From Streptomyces sp. A 4/2 (GTDB taxonomy: Bacteria > Actinomycetota > Actinomycetes > Streptomycetales > Streptomycetaceae), in NCBI RefSeq assembly GCF_940670765.1, contig NZ_CALNVW010000051.1:119544-183543 (forward strand): a stretch of 64,000 nucleotides of DNA. The letters run 5' to 3'. The notes beneath the pieces were generated by a model, which did no database searches, was not told where the DNA came from, and saw only the letters and a program-made list of their open reading frames with translations. Position 1 is the stretch's first letter; every line of letters begins with the position of its first letter. Positions 34,183-43,600 of the stretch are shown piece by piece. The position numbers and the translations under genes are program-made.

Positions 34183-34953
34183 ATGTCATTGCTCAAGAAG
34201 AAGGCGGCCGGGCGGATCGGATCCGTCGCCGCCCTGGCCGCGCTCATGTCCCTCGTGCTGAGCGGCTGTTCGATGGAGACCACATCCCCGTCCCAGGCGC
34301 GGGATCACGCGGACAAGAAGAGTGCGGCCCCCTTCGGGCCGGTCGACTGCCGTAAGGCCAAGTGCATAGCGCTGACCTTCGACGCCGGTCCCGGCCCGAA
34401 CACCTCCCATCTGCTGGACGTGCTGAAGGAGAAGAAGGTTCACGCGACGTTCTTCCTGCTGGGCCGCGACCACGTGATGAAGTACCCCGAGCTCGTCAAG
34501 CGGGAGGCGGCCGAGGGTCACGAGGTGGGTAACCACACCTGGACGCACAAGATCCTCACCAAGGAGAAGGGTGATGTCGCCCGCGAGGAGATAGAGAAGA
34601 CCGAAGTCGCGGTGGAGAAGATCACCGGCACCCGGCCCCGGGTGATGCGTCCGCCGCAGGGCCGTACCAACGACGACGTCTCCAAGATATGCAAGGAGCT
34701 GGGCGTCTCGCAGGTGCTGTGGAGCACCACCGCGAAGGACTACTCCACGAACGACTCCGCGCTCATCGAGAAGCGGACCCTCAAGCAGGCCAAGCCCGAC
34801 GGCATCATCCTGCTGCACGACATCTACAAGGGCACGGTGCCCGCGGTCTCGGGCATCATCGACACGCTGAAGGAGCGCGGTTACACCTTTGTCACCGTGC
34901 CCCAGCTGCTCGCCCCCGCCCAGCTGAAGCCGGGCCAGATCATCCGCCCGTGA
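34183..34953 (+). CDS. Polysaccharide deacetylase (NodB-like) lipoprotein
   Basis: A 256-residue carbohydrate esterase 4 protein. The start is a lipoprotein signal with lipobox LSGC near residue 29. NodB motifs follow in order: TFDAGPGPNT near 66, HEVGNHTWTH near 111, RPPQGRTND near 152, an LWSTTAKDY segment near 177, and LLHDI near 206. The first motif is TFDAGP rather than TFDDGP, so the usual second aspartate, a metal ligand, is alanine; the HXXXH ligand pair and RPP segment are kept. It likely removes acetyl groups from cell-wall or extracellular amino sugars. ATG 34183 is chosen over 34162 because of the -10 spacing. Confidence 0.85.
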   Translation: MSLLKKKAAGRIGSVAALAALMSLVLSGCSMETTSPSQARDHADKKSAAPFGPVDCRKAKCIALTFDAGPGPNTSHLLDVLKEKKVHATFFLLGRDHVMKYPELVKREAAEGHEVGNHTWTHKILTKEKGDVAREEIEKTEVAVEKITGTRPRVMRPPQGRTNDDVSKICKELGVSQVLWSTTAKDYSTNDSALIEKRTLKQAKPDGIILLHDIYKGTVPAVSGIIDTLKERGYTFVTVPQLLAPAQLKPGQIIRP

Positions 34954-34964
34954 GGTGCGGGCCC

Positions 34965-34996
34965 GAGCGGCTGCGGTGGTGATCCCGTGGCCGCTC
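34965..34996. terminator. Possible bidirectional terminator
   Basis: GAGCGGC / GCCGCTC (7-bp stem, 18-nt loop that can pair further) lies between two convergent genes and touches the stop codon of the minus-strand one. Confidence 0.4.
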
Positions 34997-35750
34997 AGGG
35001 CTCCTGGGCGCCCGCGCCGACGAGTTCGTCGGCCGGGCCGTTGACCGGCTGCGGGGCGCCGGTCGGATCCATCACGAAGAGTGCGACGGCGAGTTCGTCG
35101 GCGCGGGCGCGCGCCTCGTCGGCGTACCCCGTGAGTGAGAAGAAGACGCTCGCCGACGAGGTGGTCAGCCCGTTCAGCCAGAGGCACTCGATGTCCCGCA
35201 GGACGGCCGGCCCGCTGGTCGCGGCCACGGAGGCGACCAGCCCGGGGCCGTGCAGGTCTATCCCGGACGCGGGCCGCCGCTCCGGCTGAAGGACGTCGCG
35301 GAAGCCCAGCCACTCCAGATACCGCGCGGCTGCCGACACCGCGTCGCGCGAGGTGCGGATCGCCGTCGGCCGGAAGGGCGGACGGACGGTCGCCGCCGTG
35401 CGCGGCAGGGGGATGTGCGCCGGTGCCCGGGTGTTCCCCGGGGCGGGCGGGGGCGCCGCCACCGGGCGCACCGGAATCCGCAGGACCGTACCGCAGGAGC
35501 AGCCGAGTTCCGGCTGCGGCCACTCGACCTGGCGTCCGCAGGAACCGCAGCGCACCGTGACCCACCCGTCGGACCAGGTCCGATGGGTGATCGGCTCCGG
35601 TGGTGCGCCCGTCAGCAGTGGTGGGGCGAGCGGGGCGCCACAGGCGCAGGGCAGGGCGGGCGCCGTGTAGGTGTGTTCCTGCAAGCAGTCCGGGCAGCGC
35701 ACCAGCGCGTACCCCGCCGCTGTCGCCCCCGTCCTCGCGGTCTCGTCCAT
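34995..35750 (-). CDS. Zinc-ribbon-containing protein of unknown function
   Basis: A 251-residue protein. The N-terminal ~100 residues carry two zinc-ribbon-like cysteine sets (VRCPDCLQEH ... PCACGAP near 18-40, and VRCGSCGRQ ... GCSCGTVLRI near 66-90). A Pro/Arg-rich linker follows. The C-terminal ~120 residues (AAARYLEWLGFRDVLQPERR, SGPAVLRDIECLWLNGLTTS) resemble a restriction-endonuclease-like or Mrr-like fold in their alpha/beta pattern, but I see no catalytic motif I would trust. ATG at 35750 follows GGGAGAGGG; ATG at 35762 is an alternative. Function unknown. It is divergent from gcl. Confidence 0.7.
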   Translation of the reverse strand: MDETARTGATAAGYALVRCPDCLQEHTYTAPALPCACGAPLAPPLLTGAPPEPITHRTWSDGWVTVRCGSCGRQVEWPQPELGCSCGTVLRIPVRPVAAPPPAPGNTRAPAHIPLPRTAATVRPPFRPTAIRTSRDAVSAAARYLEWLGFRDVLQPERRPASGIDLHGPGLVASVAATSGPAVLRDIECLWLNGLTTSSASVFFSLTGYADEARARADELAVALFVMDPTGAPQPVNGPADELVGAGAQEP

Positions 35751-35844
35751 GCCCTCTCCCATGCGGCCATCGTCCACCAAGCGCGAGGCGTTGGGGAGGG
35801 ACTTCGCACATTGGGCCGGTTCCCGACATCCGCGGCGCCCTCCC

Positions 35845-35913
35845 TTGACGGAAAGCGGAGCCAGCTCTTAGATTGCTTCCATATAGCAGAAGTGAATTTC
35901 CGTAATGCGGAAA
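35845..35913 (+). promoter_or_regulatory. gcl promoter with tandem AllR-type operator
   Basis: TTGACG (35845-35850), an 18-nt spacer and TAGATT (35869-35874) form a promoter. Just downstream are two 17-bp boxes, CTTCCATATAGCAGAAG (35876-35892) and TTTCCGTAATGCGGAAA (35897-35913), with starts 21 bp apart, overlapping the expected transcription start. The same pair with the same spacing occurs at hyi and aceB. Position fits repression; the IclR protein at 61077 is the likely binder. Confidence 0.7.
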
Positions 35914-35996
35914 ACACTACGGAAGACGACGGAACTGGGCGATCTCAGGTTGGCGCGACAGGAGGCCCACTCCGACTGGCCGAGCAGGAGTACTCA

Positions 35997-37781
<1,785 letters not shown>

Positions 37782-37790
37782 CGGACCCAC

Positions 37791-37833
37791 CCGGAGGGGC
37801 GGGGCGCCGGTCCACGGCGCCCCGCCCCTCCGG
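37791..37833. terminator. Strong bidirectional terminator
   Basis: A perfect 18-bp stem (CCGGAGGGGCGGGGCGCC and its complement) with a 7-nt loop begins 9 nt after the gcl stop codon and faces the convergent iminopeptidase gene. Confidence 0.88.
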
Positions 37834-37861
37834 CGTGCTCCCGGCGGACCACCGGAAGCTC

Positions 37862-38821
37862 TCAGCGTGTACTGAACCGGTCCAGGGCGGCGCGCACCAG
37901 GTCGTCCATGGTGGCGCTGCCCTTGTGTCCGGAGTCCTCGGCCACGGTCAACTCGGCGTCCGGCCAGACCTGTGCGAGCTCCCAGGCGGTCGTGTACGGG
38001 CTGCTCAGATCGTGCCGTCCGTGCAGCAGCACGGCGGGGATTCCGCTCAGCCGGTCCGCGTCGCGCAGCAGCGCCCCTTCCTCCAGCCACGCGCCGTGCG
38101 AGAAGTAGTGGGACGCGATGCGCACCAGGGCCACCCGGGCGGCCGACGGCCGGTCGCCGTAGGGGTGCGCCGAGCCGTGCGGCTCCAGGGAGAGCACCGC
38201 GTCCTCCCAGGCGCACCAGTCGGCCACGGCCTTCGCCCGCACCTCCGGGTCGGGGTCCGCGGCGCGGCGCGCGTACGCCGGGACGACCTCTGCCAGGTCC
38301 CCGGCCTCGGGCACGCCCGCTCTGAACCGGGCCAGCGCCTCGGGGAAGAAGCGGCCCACGCCCCCGTACAGCCAGTCCGTCTCGTAGCGCCTGGTCATGG
38401 TGACCCCGGCGATGACGACCTCCGACACCCGGTGCGGATGTGCCTCGGCGTACGCGAGGATCAGCGTCGAGCCCCATGAACCGCCGTGCAGTAGCCACCG
38501 TTCGATCCCCAGGTGCTCCCTGAGCCGTTCCATGTCGGCGATCAGGTGTGCGGTGGTGTTGTGGGCCAGGTCGGTCGTGGGGTCGGCGGCGTGCGGGGTG
38601 GACCGGCCGCAGTTGCGCTGGTCGAAGAGGACGATGCGATAGCGCTCCGGATCGAACGGGGCGCGGGAGCGCGCCGAACAGCCGGAGCCCGGACCGCCGT
38701 GGACGACGAGCGCCGGTTTGCCGGCCGGGTTGCCGCAGACCTCCCAGTACACGAGGTTGCCGTCACCCACGTCGAGCATTCCCTGGTCGTACGGCTCGGT
38801 CGGCGGACGGAGTCCGGTCAT
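37862..38821 (-). CDS. pip: Proline iminopeptidase
   Basis: A 319-residue alpha/beta hydrolase of family S33. It contains the oxyanion loop HGGPGSGC near residue 38, the FDQRNCGRSTPH motif typical of prolyl aminopeptidases near 65, the nucleophile GGSWGSTLILAYA near 108, the acid in LHGRHDLSSP near 266, and the histidine in EDSGHKGS near 294. It removes N-terminal proline from peptides in the cytoplasm. ATG at 38821 follows AAGGGAA at ~8 nt; the open frame upstream has no site. It sits between gcl and catalase but shows no mechanistic link to purine catabolism. Confidence 0.92.
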   Translation of the reverse strand: MTGLRPPTEPYDQGMLDVGDGNLVYWEVCGNPAGKPALVVHGGPGSGCSARSRAPFDPERYRIVLFDQRNCGRSTPHAADPTTDLAHNTTAHLIADMERLREHLGIERWLLHGGSWGSTLILAYAEAHPHRVSEVVIAGVTMTRRYETDWLYGGVGRFFPEALARFRAGVPEAGDLAEVVPAYARRAADPDPEVRAKAVADWCAWEDAVLSLEPHGSAHPYGDRPSAARVALVRIASHYFSHGAWLEEGALLRDADRLSGIPAVLLHGRHDLSSPYTTAWELAQVWPDAELTVAEDSGHKGSATMDDLVRAALDRFSTR

Positions 38822-39278
38822 GGCACATTCCCTTCGGTGGAAGCGCCGCGAGGCCCGGGGGACTACTGCTCCGTACCGGTCCCGCGCAGCACGAAGAAGC
38901 ACGGAGCAGAAGACCGTAGTCCCTGCTCCGTGCTCCCGCACCGGAATATGGTGCCGCCCGACGACGCGAGACTGGGCGCGACAGGACATTCGCGCCACCG
39001 GGCGGGGCTTGTGGTGGTGCTCGCCGATCCCTGACTCCCGTAATGGATACGGCAGTTGGGGAAGCAGGGGACCGCGGCGGAGGCGATCGGCCCTCGCGGT
39101 CCCGAACCTTCAGGTCAGGAAAGGGACCGGTGGGCCTTCACCACCGCACTGGCATCGTCACTCCGCCGCGGTCCGCAGGCTCGTCCGCACCCCGGCCACC
39201 CCTCATCGGGCCGGTGGTACGGACTGCGCCGGTGGTCCGACCTCCCGTCGGACCATCGGCGCCGTCTCTCGGTGCTGC
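38822..39278. other. 457-bp intergenic region
   Basis: Holds the promoter of the iminopeptidase, an 11-bp hairpin (GCACGGAGCAG / CTGCTCCGTGC, 38899-38933, 13-nt loop) ~78 bp upstream of that gene, and the catalase terminator. The hairpin may be a regulatory element or an old terminator. I see no supported gene here. Confidence 0.55.
39233..39255 (-). terminator. Catalase terminator hairpin
   Basis: A perfect 9-bp stem (TGGTCCGAC / GTCGGACCA) with a 5-nt loop lies 24 nt past the catalase stop codon. Confidence 0.7.
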
Positions 39279-40736
39279 TCAGTCCTCGCGCAGGGCGTGG
39301 ACGGCTTCCTCGACGCGCTTGCCGTACTCGGTGTCCGCGGCGCGGAAGTGCGCGAGGTTCTTCTCGACCACGTCGTCGAGGGTGACCTGCGAGAGGCCGC
39401 CCGCGATGTTGGCGACCAGCCGGGACTTCTCGTCCTCGGACATCAGCCGGTAGAGCTCGCCCGCCTGGAAGAAGTCGTCGTCCTTGGCGTGCTCGGCGGC
39501 GGCGTGGGCGCCGGTCCAGCCGGAGACGGCCAGTGGGGCGGCCAGTGCGGCGTCCGTCTGGGCCGGTCCCGCGTACGAGTTGGGCTCGTAGTTCTTGTCG
39601 TGGCGCGCGCCGTGCCGGGTCGCCATGGCGCCGTCCCGGCCGTAGTTGTCCGCCGTGGCGTTCCGCGGCGCGTTGACGGGCAGCTGCGTGTGGTTGATGC
39701 CCACGCGGTAGCGCTGTGCGTCGGCGTACGCGAACAGGCGGCCCTGGAGCATCTTGTCGGGCGAAGGGCCGATCCCGGGAACGAAGTTGTTCGGGGAGAA
39801 CGCGGCCTGCTCGACCTCGGCGAAGACGTTGTCCGGGTTGCGGTCGAGGACCAGTCGGCCCACCCGCTGCAATGGGTAGTCGCTGTGCGGCCACACCTTC
39901 GTGACGTCGAAGGGGTTGAAGCGGTAGCCGGCGGCGTCGGCGGCGGGCATGACCTGGACGTGCAGCGTCCAGGACGGGTTGACGCCCCGCTCGATGGCCT
40001 GGAGCAGGTCCGTCTGGTGGCTGTTGGCGTCCTTGCCCACCAGCTCGGCGGCCTGGTCCGCGGAGAGGCTGCGGACACCCTGGTTGGTCTTGAAGTGGTA
40101 CTTGACGAAGAAGGCCTCGCCCCGGGCGTTCGTCCACTGGTAGGTGTGCGAGCCGTAGCCGTTCATGTGGCGGTACGAGGCGGGGATGCCGCGGTCGCCC
40201 ATCAGCCAGGTCACCTGGTGGGTGGCCTCGGGGGAGTGCGCCCAGAAGTCCCAGACGTTGTCCGGCTCCTGCTTGCCGGTGAACGGGTCGCGCTTCTGGG
40301 AGTGGATGAAGTCCGGGAACTTGATGGGGTCCTTGATGAAGAACACCGGGGTGTTGTTGCCGACGAGGTCGTAATTGCCCTCCTCGGTGTAGAACTTCAG
40401 CGCGAAGCCGCGCGGGTCGCGGACCGCGTCCGCGCCGCCCAGCGAGTCGGCCACGGTCGAGAAGCGGATGAACGTCTCGGTGCGCCTGCCCACGGCGGAG
40501 AGGAAGTCGGCCCGGGTGAAGCCGGTGACGTCGTCGGTCACCTCGAAGTAGCCGTACGCGCCGGAGCCACGGGCGTGGACGACGCGCTCCGGGATGCGCT
40601 CGCGGTTGAACCGGGCGAGCTTCTCCAGCAGGTGCTGGTCCTGGAGGAGGATCGGGCCGCCGACGCCGGCGGTGGCGGAGTTCTGGTTGTCGGCGACCGG
40701 GGCGCCTGACTCGGTCGTAAGCACGCGCTTCGACAT
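39279..40736 (-). CDS. katA: Monofunctional heme catalase
   Basis: A 485-residue small-subunit catalase of clade 3 length. The distal histidine is in RVVHARGSGAYGYFEVTDD near residue 54, the asparagine in LVGNNTPVFFIKDP near 127, and the proximal heme tyrosine in RLFAYADAQRYRVG near 337. It splits hydrogen peroxide to water and oxygen. ATG at 40736 follows GGAAGG. It is the first of a leftward gene group after glxR and hyi but has its own promoter. That promoter shares a TCAACA-N3-TGTTGA operator with the uricase operon, whose oxidase releases H2O2, so it likely serves urate breakdown rather than general stress. Confidence 0.95.
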   Translation of the reverse strand: MSKRVLTTESGAPVADNQNSATAGVGGPILLQDQHLLEKLARFNRERIPERVVHARGSGAYGYFEVTDDVTGFTRADFLSAVGRRTETFIRFSTVADSLGGADAVRDPRGFALKFYTEEGNYDLVGNNTPVFFIKDPIKFPDFIHSQKRDPFTGKQEPDNVWDFWAHSPEATHQVTWLMGDRGIPASYRHMNGYGSHTYQWTNARGEAFFVKYHFKTNQGVRSLSADQAAELVGKDANSHQTDLLQAIERGVNPSWTLHVQVMPAADAAGYRFNPFDVTKVWPHSDYPLQRVGRLVLDRNPDNVFAEVEQAAFSPNNFVPGIGPSPDKMLQGRLFAYADAQRYRVGINHTQLPVNAPRNATADNYGRDGAMATRHGARHDKNYEPNSYAGPAQTDAALAAPLAVSGWTGAHAAAEHAKDDDFFQAGELYRLMSEDEKSRLVANIAGGLSQVTLDDVVEKNLAHFRAADTEYGKRVEEAVHALRED

Positions 40737-40774
40737 CGTGGACCTTCCGTACTGGGGCTGCTGACGGCTTGAGG

Positions 40775-40815
40775 AGCGTAAATATGCTGCGAACGTCACG
40801 TCAACAGTTTGTTGA
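40775..40815 (-). promoter_or_regulatory. Catalase promoter with TCAACA-N3-TGTTGA operator
   Basis: On the minus strand TCAACAAACTGTTGA (40801-40815) overlaps a -35 element TTGACG (40804-40799). After an 18-nt spacer comes TACGCT (40780-40775). The right half-site contains the -35, an arrangement repeated in register at uraD and, with a variant palindrome, at aceB. Confidence 0.65.
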
Positions 40816-40935
40816 AATTTAGGTTCGGGGGTACCGGGCCGCGGCAGCGCCTGGGCGCGACAGGACAGGTGTCAGCGCTGCCGCGGCCCGGAGTTGAGAG
40901 GAGGCCGGAGCCTCGGAAGGAGGAGGAGCGGTGCC

Positions 40936-41826
40936 TCAGACCTGGGTGCCGGACAGCCGCTCGACCGAGCGCAGCAGCGCCGAGTGGTCCAGGCCGCCGT
41001 CGCCCTGGGCGCGGAGCGAGGCGACCAACTGGGCGACCACCGCCCCCACCGGCAGCGCGGCGCCGACATTGCGGGCGGCGTCGGTGACGATGCCCATGTC
41101 CTTGTGGTGCAGGTCGATCCGGAAGCCGGGCTTGAAGTCCCGGTTCAGGAAGTTGTCCTTCTTGCGGGTCAGGACGGTCGAACCGGCCAGCCCGCCGTTG
41201 AGGACGTCGAGGGCCGCGGCCAGGTTCACGCCGGACTTCTCCAGGAAGACCACGGCCTCGGCGCAGGCCTGGATGTTGACCGCCACGATCAGCTGGTTGG
41301 CGGCCTTCACCGTCTGGCCCGAGCCGTGCGGACCGCAGAGCACGATGGTCCTGCCCAGCGCGTCCAGGATCGGCTTCGCGGCGTCGAAGTCGGCCTGCTC
41401 GCCGCCGACCATGATGGACAGTACGGCCTCGATGGCCCCGGCCTCGCCGCCGGACACCGGGGCGTCCAGGACCCGCAGGCCCTTCTCGCCGCCCGCCTTG
41501 CCCAGGTCGACCGAGGTCTGCGGGGTGATCGACGACATGTCGATCAGCAGCGCGCCCGGCTTCGCGTTCTCCAGGATGCCGTCCGCGCCGTAGGCGATGG
41601 CCTCGACCTGAGGGGACGCGGGCACCATGGTGATCACCACGTCGGCGTCGCGTACCGCCTCGGCGATCGAGGAGGCGGCGGTGCCTCCGGCGGCCGAGAG
41701 CCGGTCCAGCTTGTCCTGTTCCAGGGTGTAGCCGGTCACGGAGTAGCCGGCCTTGATCAGGTTCTCGGACATCGGGGAGCCCATGATGCCGAGGCCGATC
41801 CAGGCGACCTTGGGGAGCTTGCTCAT
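40936..41826 (-). CDS. glxR: 2-hydroxy-3-oxopropionate (tartronate semialdehyde) reductase
   Basis: A 296-residue beta-hydroxyacid dehydrogenase. The N-terminal Rossmann motif is VAWIGLGIMGSPMSENL. The substrate signature DAPVSGGEAGA lies near residue 120, and the catalytic lysine is in GSGQTVKAANQLIV near 171. It reduces tartronate semialdehyde from Gcl to D-glycerate with NAD(P)H. ATG at 41826 is preceded by AGAGG. It lies 35 bp downstream of hyi on the same strand, so the two form an operon driven from the hyi promoter. The FNRDFKPGF-like segment near 231 and the family length support the assignment over 3-hydroxyisobutyrate dehydrogenase. Confidence 0.93.
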   Translation of the reverse strand: MSKLPKVAWIGLGIMGSPMSENLIKAGYSVTGYTLEQDKLDRLSAAGGTAASSIAEAVRDADVVITMVPASPQVEAIAYGADGILENAKPGALLIDMSSITPQTSVDLGKAGGEKGLRVLDAPVSGGEAGAIEAVLSIMVGGEQADFDAAKPILDALGRTIVLCGPHGSGQTVKAANQLIVAVNIQACAEAVVFLEKSGVNLAAALDVLNGGLAGSTVLTRKKDNFLNRDFKPGFRIDLHHKDMGIVTDAARNVGAALPVGAVVAQLVASLRAQGDGGLDHSALLRSVERLSGTQV

Positions 41827-41861
41827 GCGGGGTGCCTCTTTCAACACGCGGGTGGAGACGG

Positions 41862-42683
41862 TCAGTTGGGGAGCCAGCCGAAGGCCTCGGCGCTCGGGCG
41901 GTCGCCCGGCTTGTACTCCAGGCCGACCCGGCCGTCGTATCCGGCCTTGGTCAGCCGGTCGAGCAGGTCCTCCAGCGGCAGCGTGCCCGTACCGGGCGCA
42001 CCGCGGCCGGGGTTGTCCGCGATCTGTACGTGGCCGGTCTGTGCGGCGTAGGTGTCGATCACCTCGTTGAGGTCCTCGCCGTTCATCGACAGGTGGTACA
42101 GGTCGAGCAGGAACTTCGCGTTCCCGAGCCCCGTCAGGGCGTTGACCTTGTCGACCACCTCGATGGCGGCCGGGGCGCTCACCAGCGGGCAGAGCGGCGA
42201 CTCCGGCTTGTTGAGAGCCTCGATGAGCAGGATCGCGCCCACCCGGTCGGCCGCGCGGGCCGCTGTCGTGAGGTTCTCCAGGGCCAGTGCGTCTTGGACC
42301 GCCGGGTCCACGCCCTCGACGCGGTTGCCGTACAGCGCGTTGAGCGCCTTGCAGCCGACCGACGCGGCGAAATCGGCCGCCACGTCGATGTTGGCGCGGA
42401 AGCGGTCGGACTCCTGGCCGGGGACGGAGAGTGCGCCGCGGTCCGGGCCGGGCAGCCGGCCGGCGTAGAAGTTGAGCCCCACCAGCTGGGTGCCGGCGTC
42501 GTCGAGCGCCTTCTTGAGGGCGTCGAGCTCGGCCTGCGGAGGGGTGGGGGTCTCGATCCAGGGCCACCACAGCTCGACCGCGCCGAAGCCCGCCGCGGCG
42601 GCAGCCGCGGGACGCTCCAGGAGCGGGAGTTCCTTGAAGAGGATCGAGAGGTTCACATCGAAGCGCTGGTCCGTGTAGCCCAT
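41862..42683 (-). CDS. hyi: Hydroxypyruvate isomerase
   Basis: A 273-residue TIM-barrel protein of the AP-endonuclease-2/xylose-isomerase-like family. It interconverts hydroxypyruvate and tartronate semialdehyde next to Gcl. FDVNLSILFKELPLLERPAA opens it. The metal/active-site glutamates are in LLIEALNKPESPLC near 151 and VGLEYKPGDRPSAEAFGWL at the C-terminus, with the DLYHLSMNGEDL histidine near 194. ATG at 42683 is the family start even though the best site (AAGGAG) is ~13 nt away. It is the first gene of hyi-glxR and lies behind the tandem AllR-type operator. Confidence 0.93.
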   Translation of the reverse strand: MGYTDQRFDVNLSILFKELPLLERPAAAAAAGFGAVELWWPWIETPTPPQAELDALKKALDDAGTQLVGLNFYAGRLPGPDRGALSVPGQESDRFRANIDVAADFAASVGCKALNALYGNRVEGVDPAVQDALALENLTTAARAADRVGAILLIEALNKPESPLCPLVSAPAAIEVVDKVNALTGLGNAKFLLDLYHLSMNGEDLNEVIDTYAAQTGHVQIADNPGRGAPGTGTLPLEDLLDRLTKAGYDGRVGLEYKPGDRPSAEAFGWLPN

Positions 42684-42699
42684 AAGGCGTTCGGCGCTC

Positions 42700-42765
42700 C
42701 TTCCGTATTGCGGAAGTTAGTTTCTACTTGATGGAAGATTGCCTGGTGGGTCGTGAGGCTGTCAA
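42700..42765 (-). promoter_or_regulatory. hyi promoter with tandem AllR-type operator
   Basis: On the minus strand TTGACA (42765-42760), an 18-nt spacer and CAATCT (42741-42736) form the promoter. Downstream, CTTCCATCAAGTAGAAA (42737-42721) and CTTCCGCAATACGGAAG (42716-42700) repeat the gcl pair with the same order and the same 21-bp period, covering the expected start site. Confidence 0.72.
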
Positions 42766-42807
42766 GAGGGCTCCCGAATTTCGTGGCCTGCGCAGTAGGT
42801 TGAGCGC

Positions 42808-43071
42808 GTGCGATTGAGAGTGGAATTCACGACCGAGCCCTTCGACCTGGACGATGCGCCACCCCATGCGGTGGTGGCTCGCGAGGTCATTCAGGCGGCC
42901 GAGCTGGACGCGGTGGACGTCGGACCGTTCGGCAACACCGCGGAAGGCGCATCCGACGCCGTACTGACCGCGGTCGACGCGCTGCTGCGCCGTGCGCTGG
43001 GGGCGGGCGCCACCCGTGTCTCGCTCCAGGTGAACGTGATCGGGCCCGACGGCGAGGAGGGGGCGCGGTGA
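42808..43071 (+). CDS. Thiamine-binding-like (MTH1187/YkoF) small protein
   Basis: An 87-residue protein. The central stretch VGPFGNTAEGASDAVLTAVD and the closing GATRVSLQVNVI match the MTH1187/YkoF family (Thiamine_BP), small ferredoxin-like proteins of uncertain role, some of which bind thiamine pyrimidine. A link to the thiamine-diphosphate enzyme Gcl nearby is tempting but unproven. GTG at 42808 follows a TAGGTT -10-like element at 6 nt. It overlaps the next gene by 4 nt (GTGA), so the two are co-translated. It is divergent from hyi across ~124 bp. Confidence 0.65.
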   Translation: MRLRVEFTTEPFDLDDAPPHAVVAREVIQAAELDAVDVGPFGNTAEGASDAVLTAVDALLRRALGAGATRVSLQVNVIGPDGEEGAR

Positions 43072-43445
43072 CCGCGCCGGGGGAGCACCCGCTGATCGCC
43101 GCGGTGAAGCCGCTGGTCGACGCCATGGGCGCCGAGATCCTCGTACCCGGACAGGCGGCGGAGGACGACGTGGTCCTGGCCTGGGAGGGTGAGGACGTCC
43201 TGGCCGTGCGGCTGCCGCAGCTCTCCGACTCGCTGGATCACATACTGGTGGCGATGGAGCGCAGGCACGGGATGCCGCTGTCCGAGCTCGACCGGAGGAC
43301 GAAACAGTCGGTCGTGCGGATACTGGAGTCGCGCGGGGCCTTCTCCGTGCGGCACGGTGTGGAGACCGTGGCAGGTGCGCTCGGAGTCAGCCGTTTCACC
43401 GTCTACAACTACCTGAACAGGGAGAACGCCACCAAGGGTGAATGA
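43068..43445 (+). CDS. Helix-turn-helix regulator beside the uricase operon
   Basis: A 125-residue protein. The first ~60 residues (LIAAVKPLVDAMGAEILVPG, DDVVLAWEGEDVLAVRLPQL) resemble a shortened sensor. The C-terminal ~50 residues (KQSVVRILESRGAFSVRHGV, ETVAGALGVSRFTVYNYL) are a DauR/YheO-like (HTH_22) or Fis-type helix-turn-helix. GTG at 43068 overlaps the previous gene. A canonical terminator follows, then the uraD promoter, so it is transcribed separately from the uricase genes but immediately upstream. It is a reasonable, untested candidate for binding the TCAACA-N3-TGTTGA operators. Confidence 0.75.
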   Translation: MTAPGEHPLIAAVKPLVDAMGAEILVPGQAAEDDVVLAWEGEDVLAVRLPQLSDSLDHILVAMERRHGMPLSELDRRTKQSVVRILESRGAFSVRHGVETVAGALGVSRFTVYNYLNRENATKGE

Positions 43446-43466
43446 CTGCAGGTTCGGAGCAGTCGG

Positions 43467-43496
43467 CCGCCGCCCGGTAACCGGGCGGCGGTTTTT
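43467..43496 (+). terminator. Canonical intrinsic terminator
   Basis: CCGCCGCCCGG / CCGGGCGGCGG (11-bp stem, 3-nt loop) followed by TTTTT. It is one of the few in the window with a real U-tract, and it insulates the uricase operon from the upstream pair. Confidence 0.93.
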
Positions 43497-43510
43497 GTCT
43501 CTCCAAGTTT

Positions 43511-43551
43511 TCAACAAAGTGTTGACGTGGTGTTTCCGAGGGCGTTAGCTG
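43511..43551 (+). promoter_or_regulatory. uraD promoter with TCAACA-N3-TGTTGA operator
   Basis: TCAACAAAGTGTTGA (43511-43525) overlaps -35 TTGACG (43522-43527). A -10 of TTAGCT or TAGCTG begins at 43545-43546 (17- or 18-nt spacing). The sequence and register match the catalase promoter. Confidence 0.68.
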
Positions 43552-43600
43552 TCCGCAGCCCGTCCAGCACAAGGCCCCTCACAAGGCCACGGAGGTCCCC

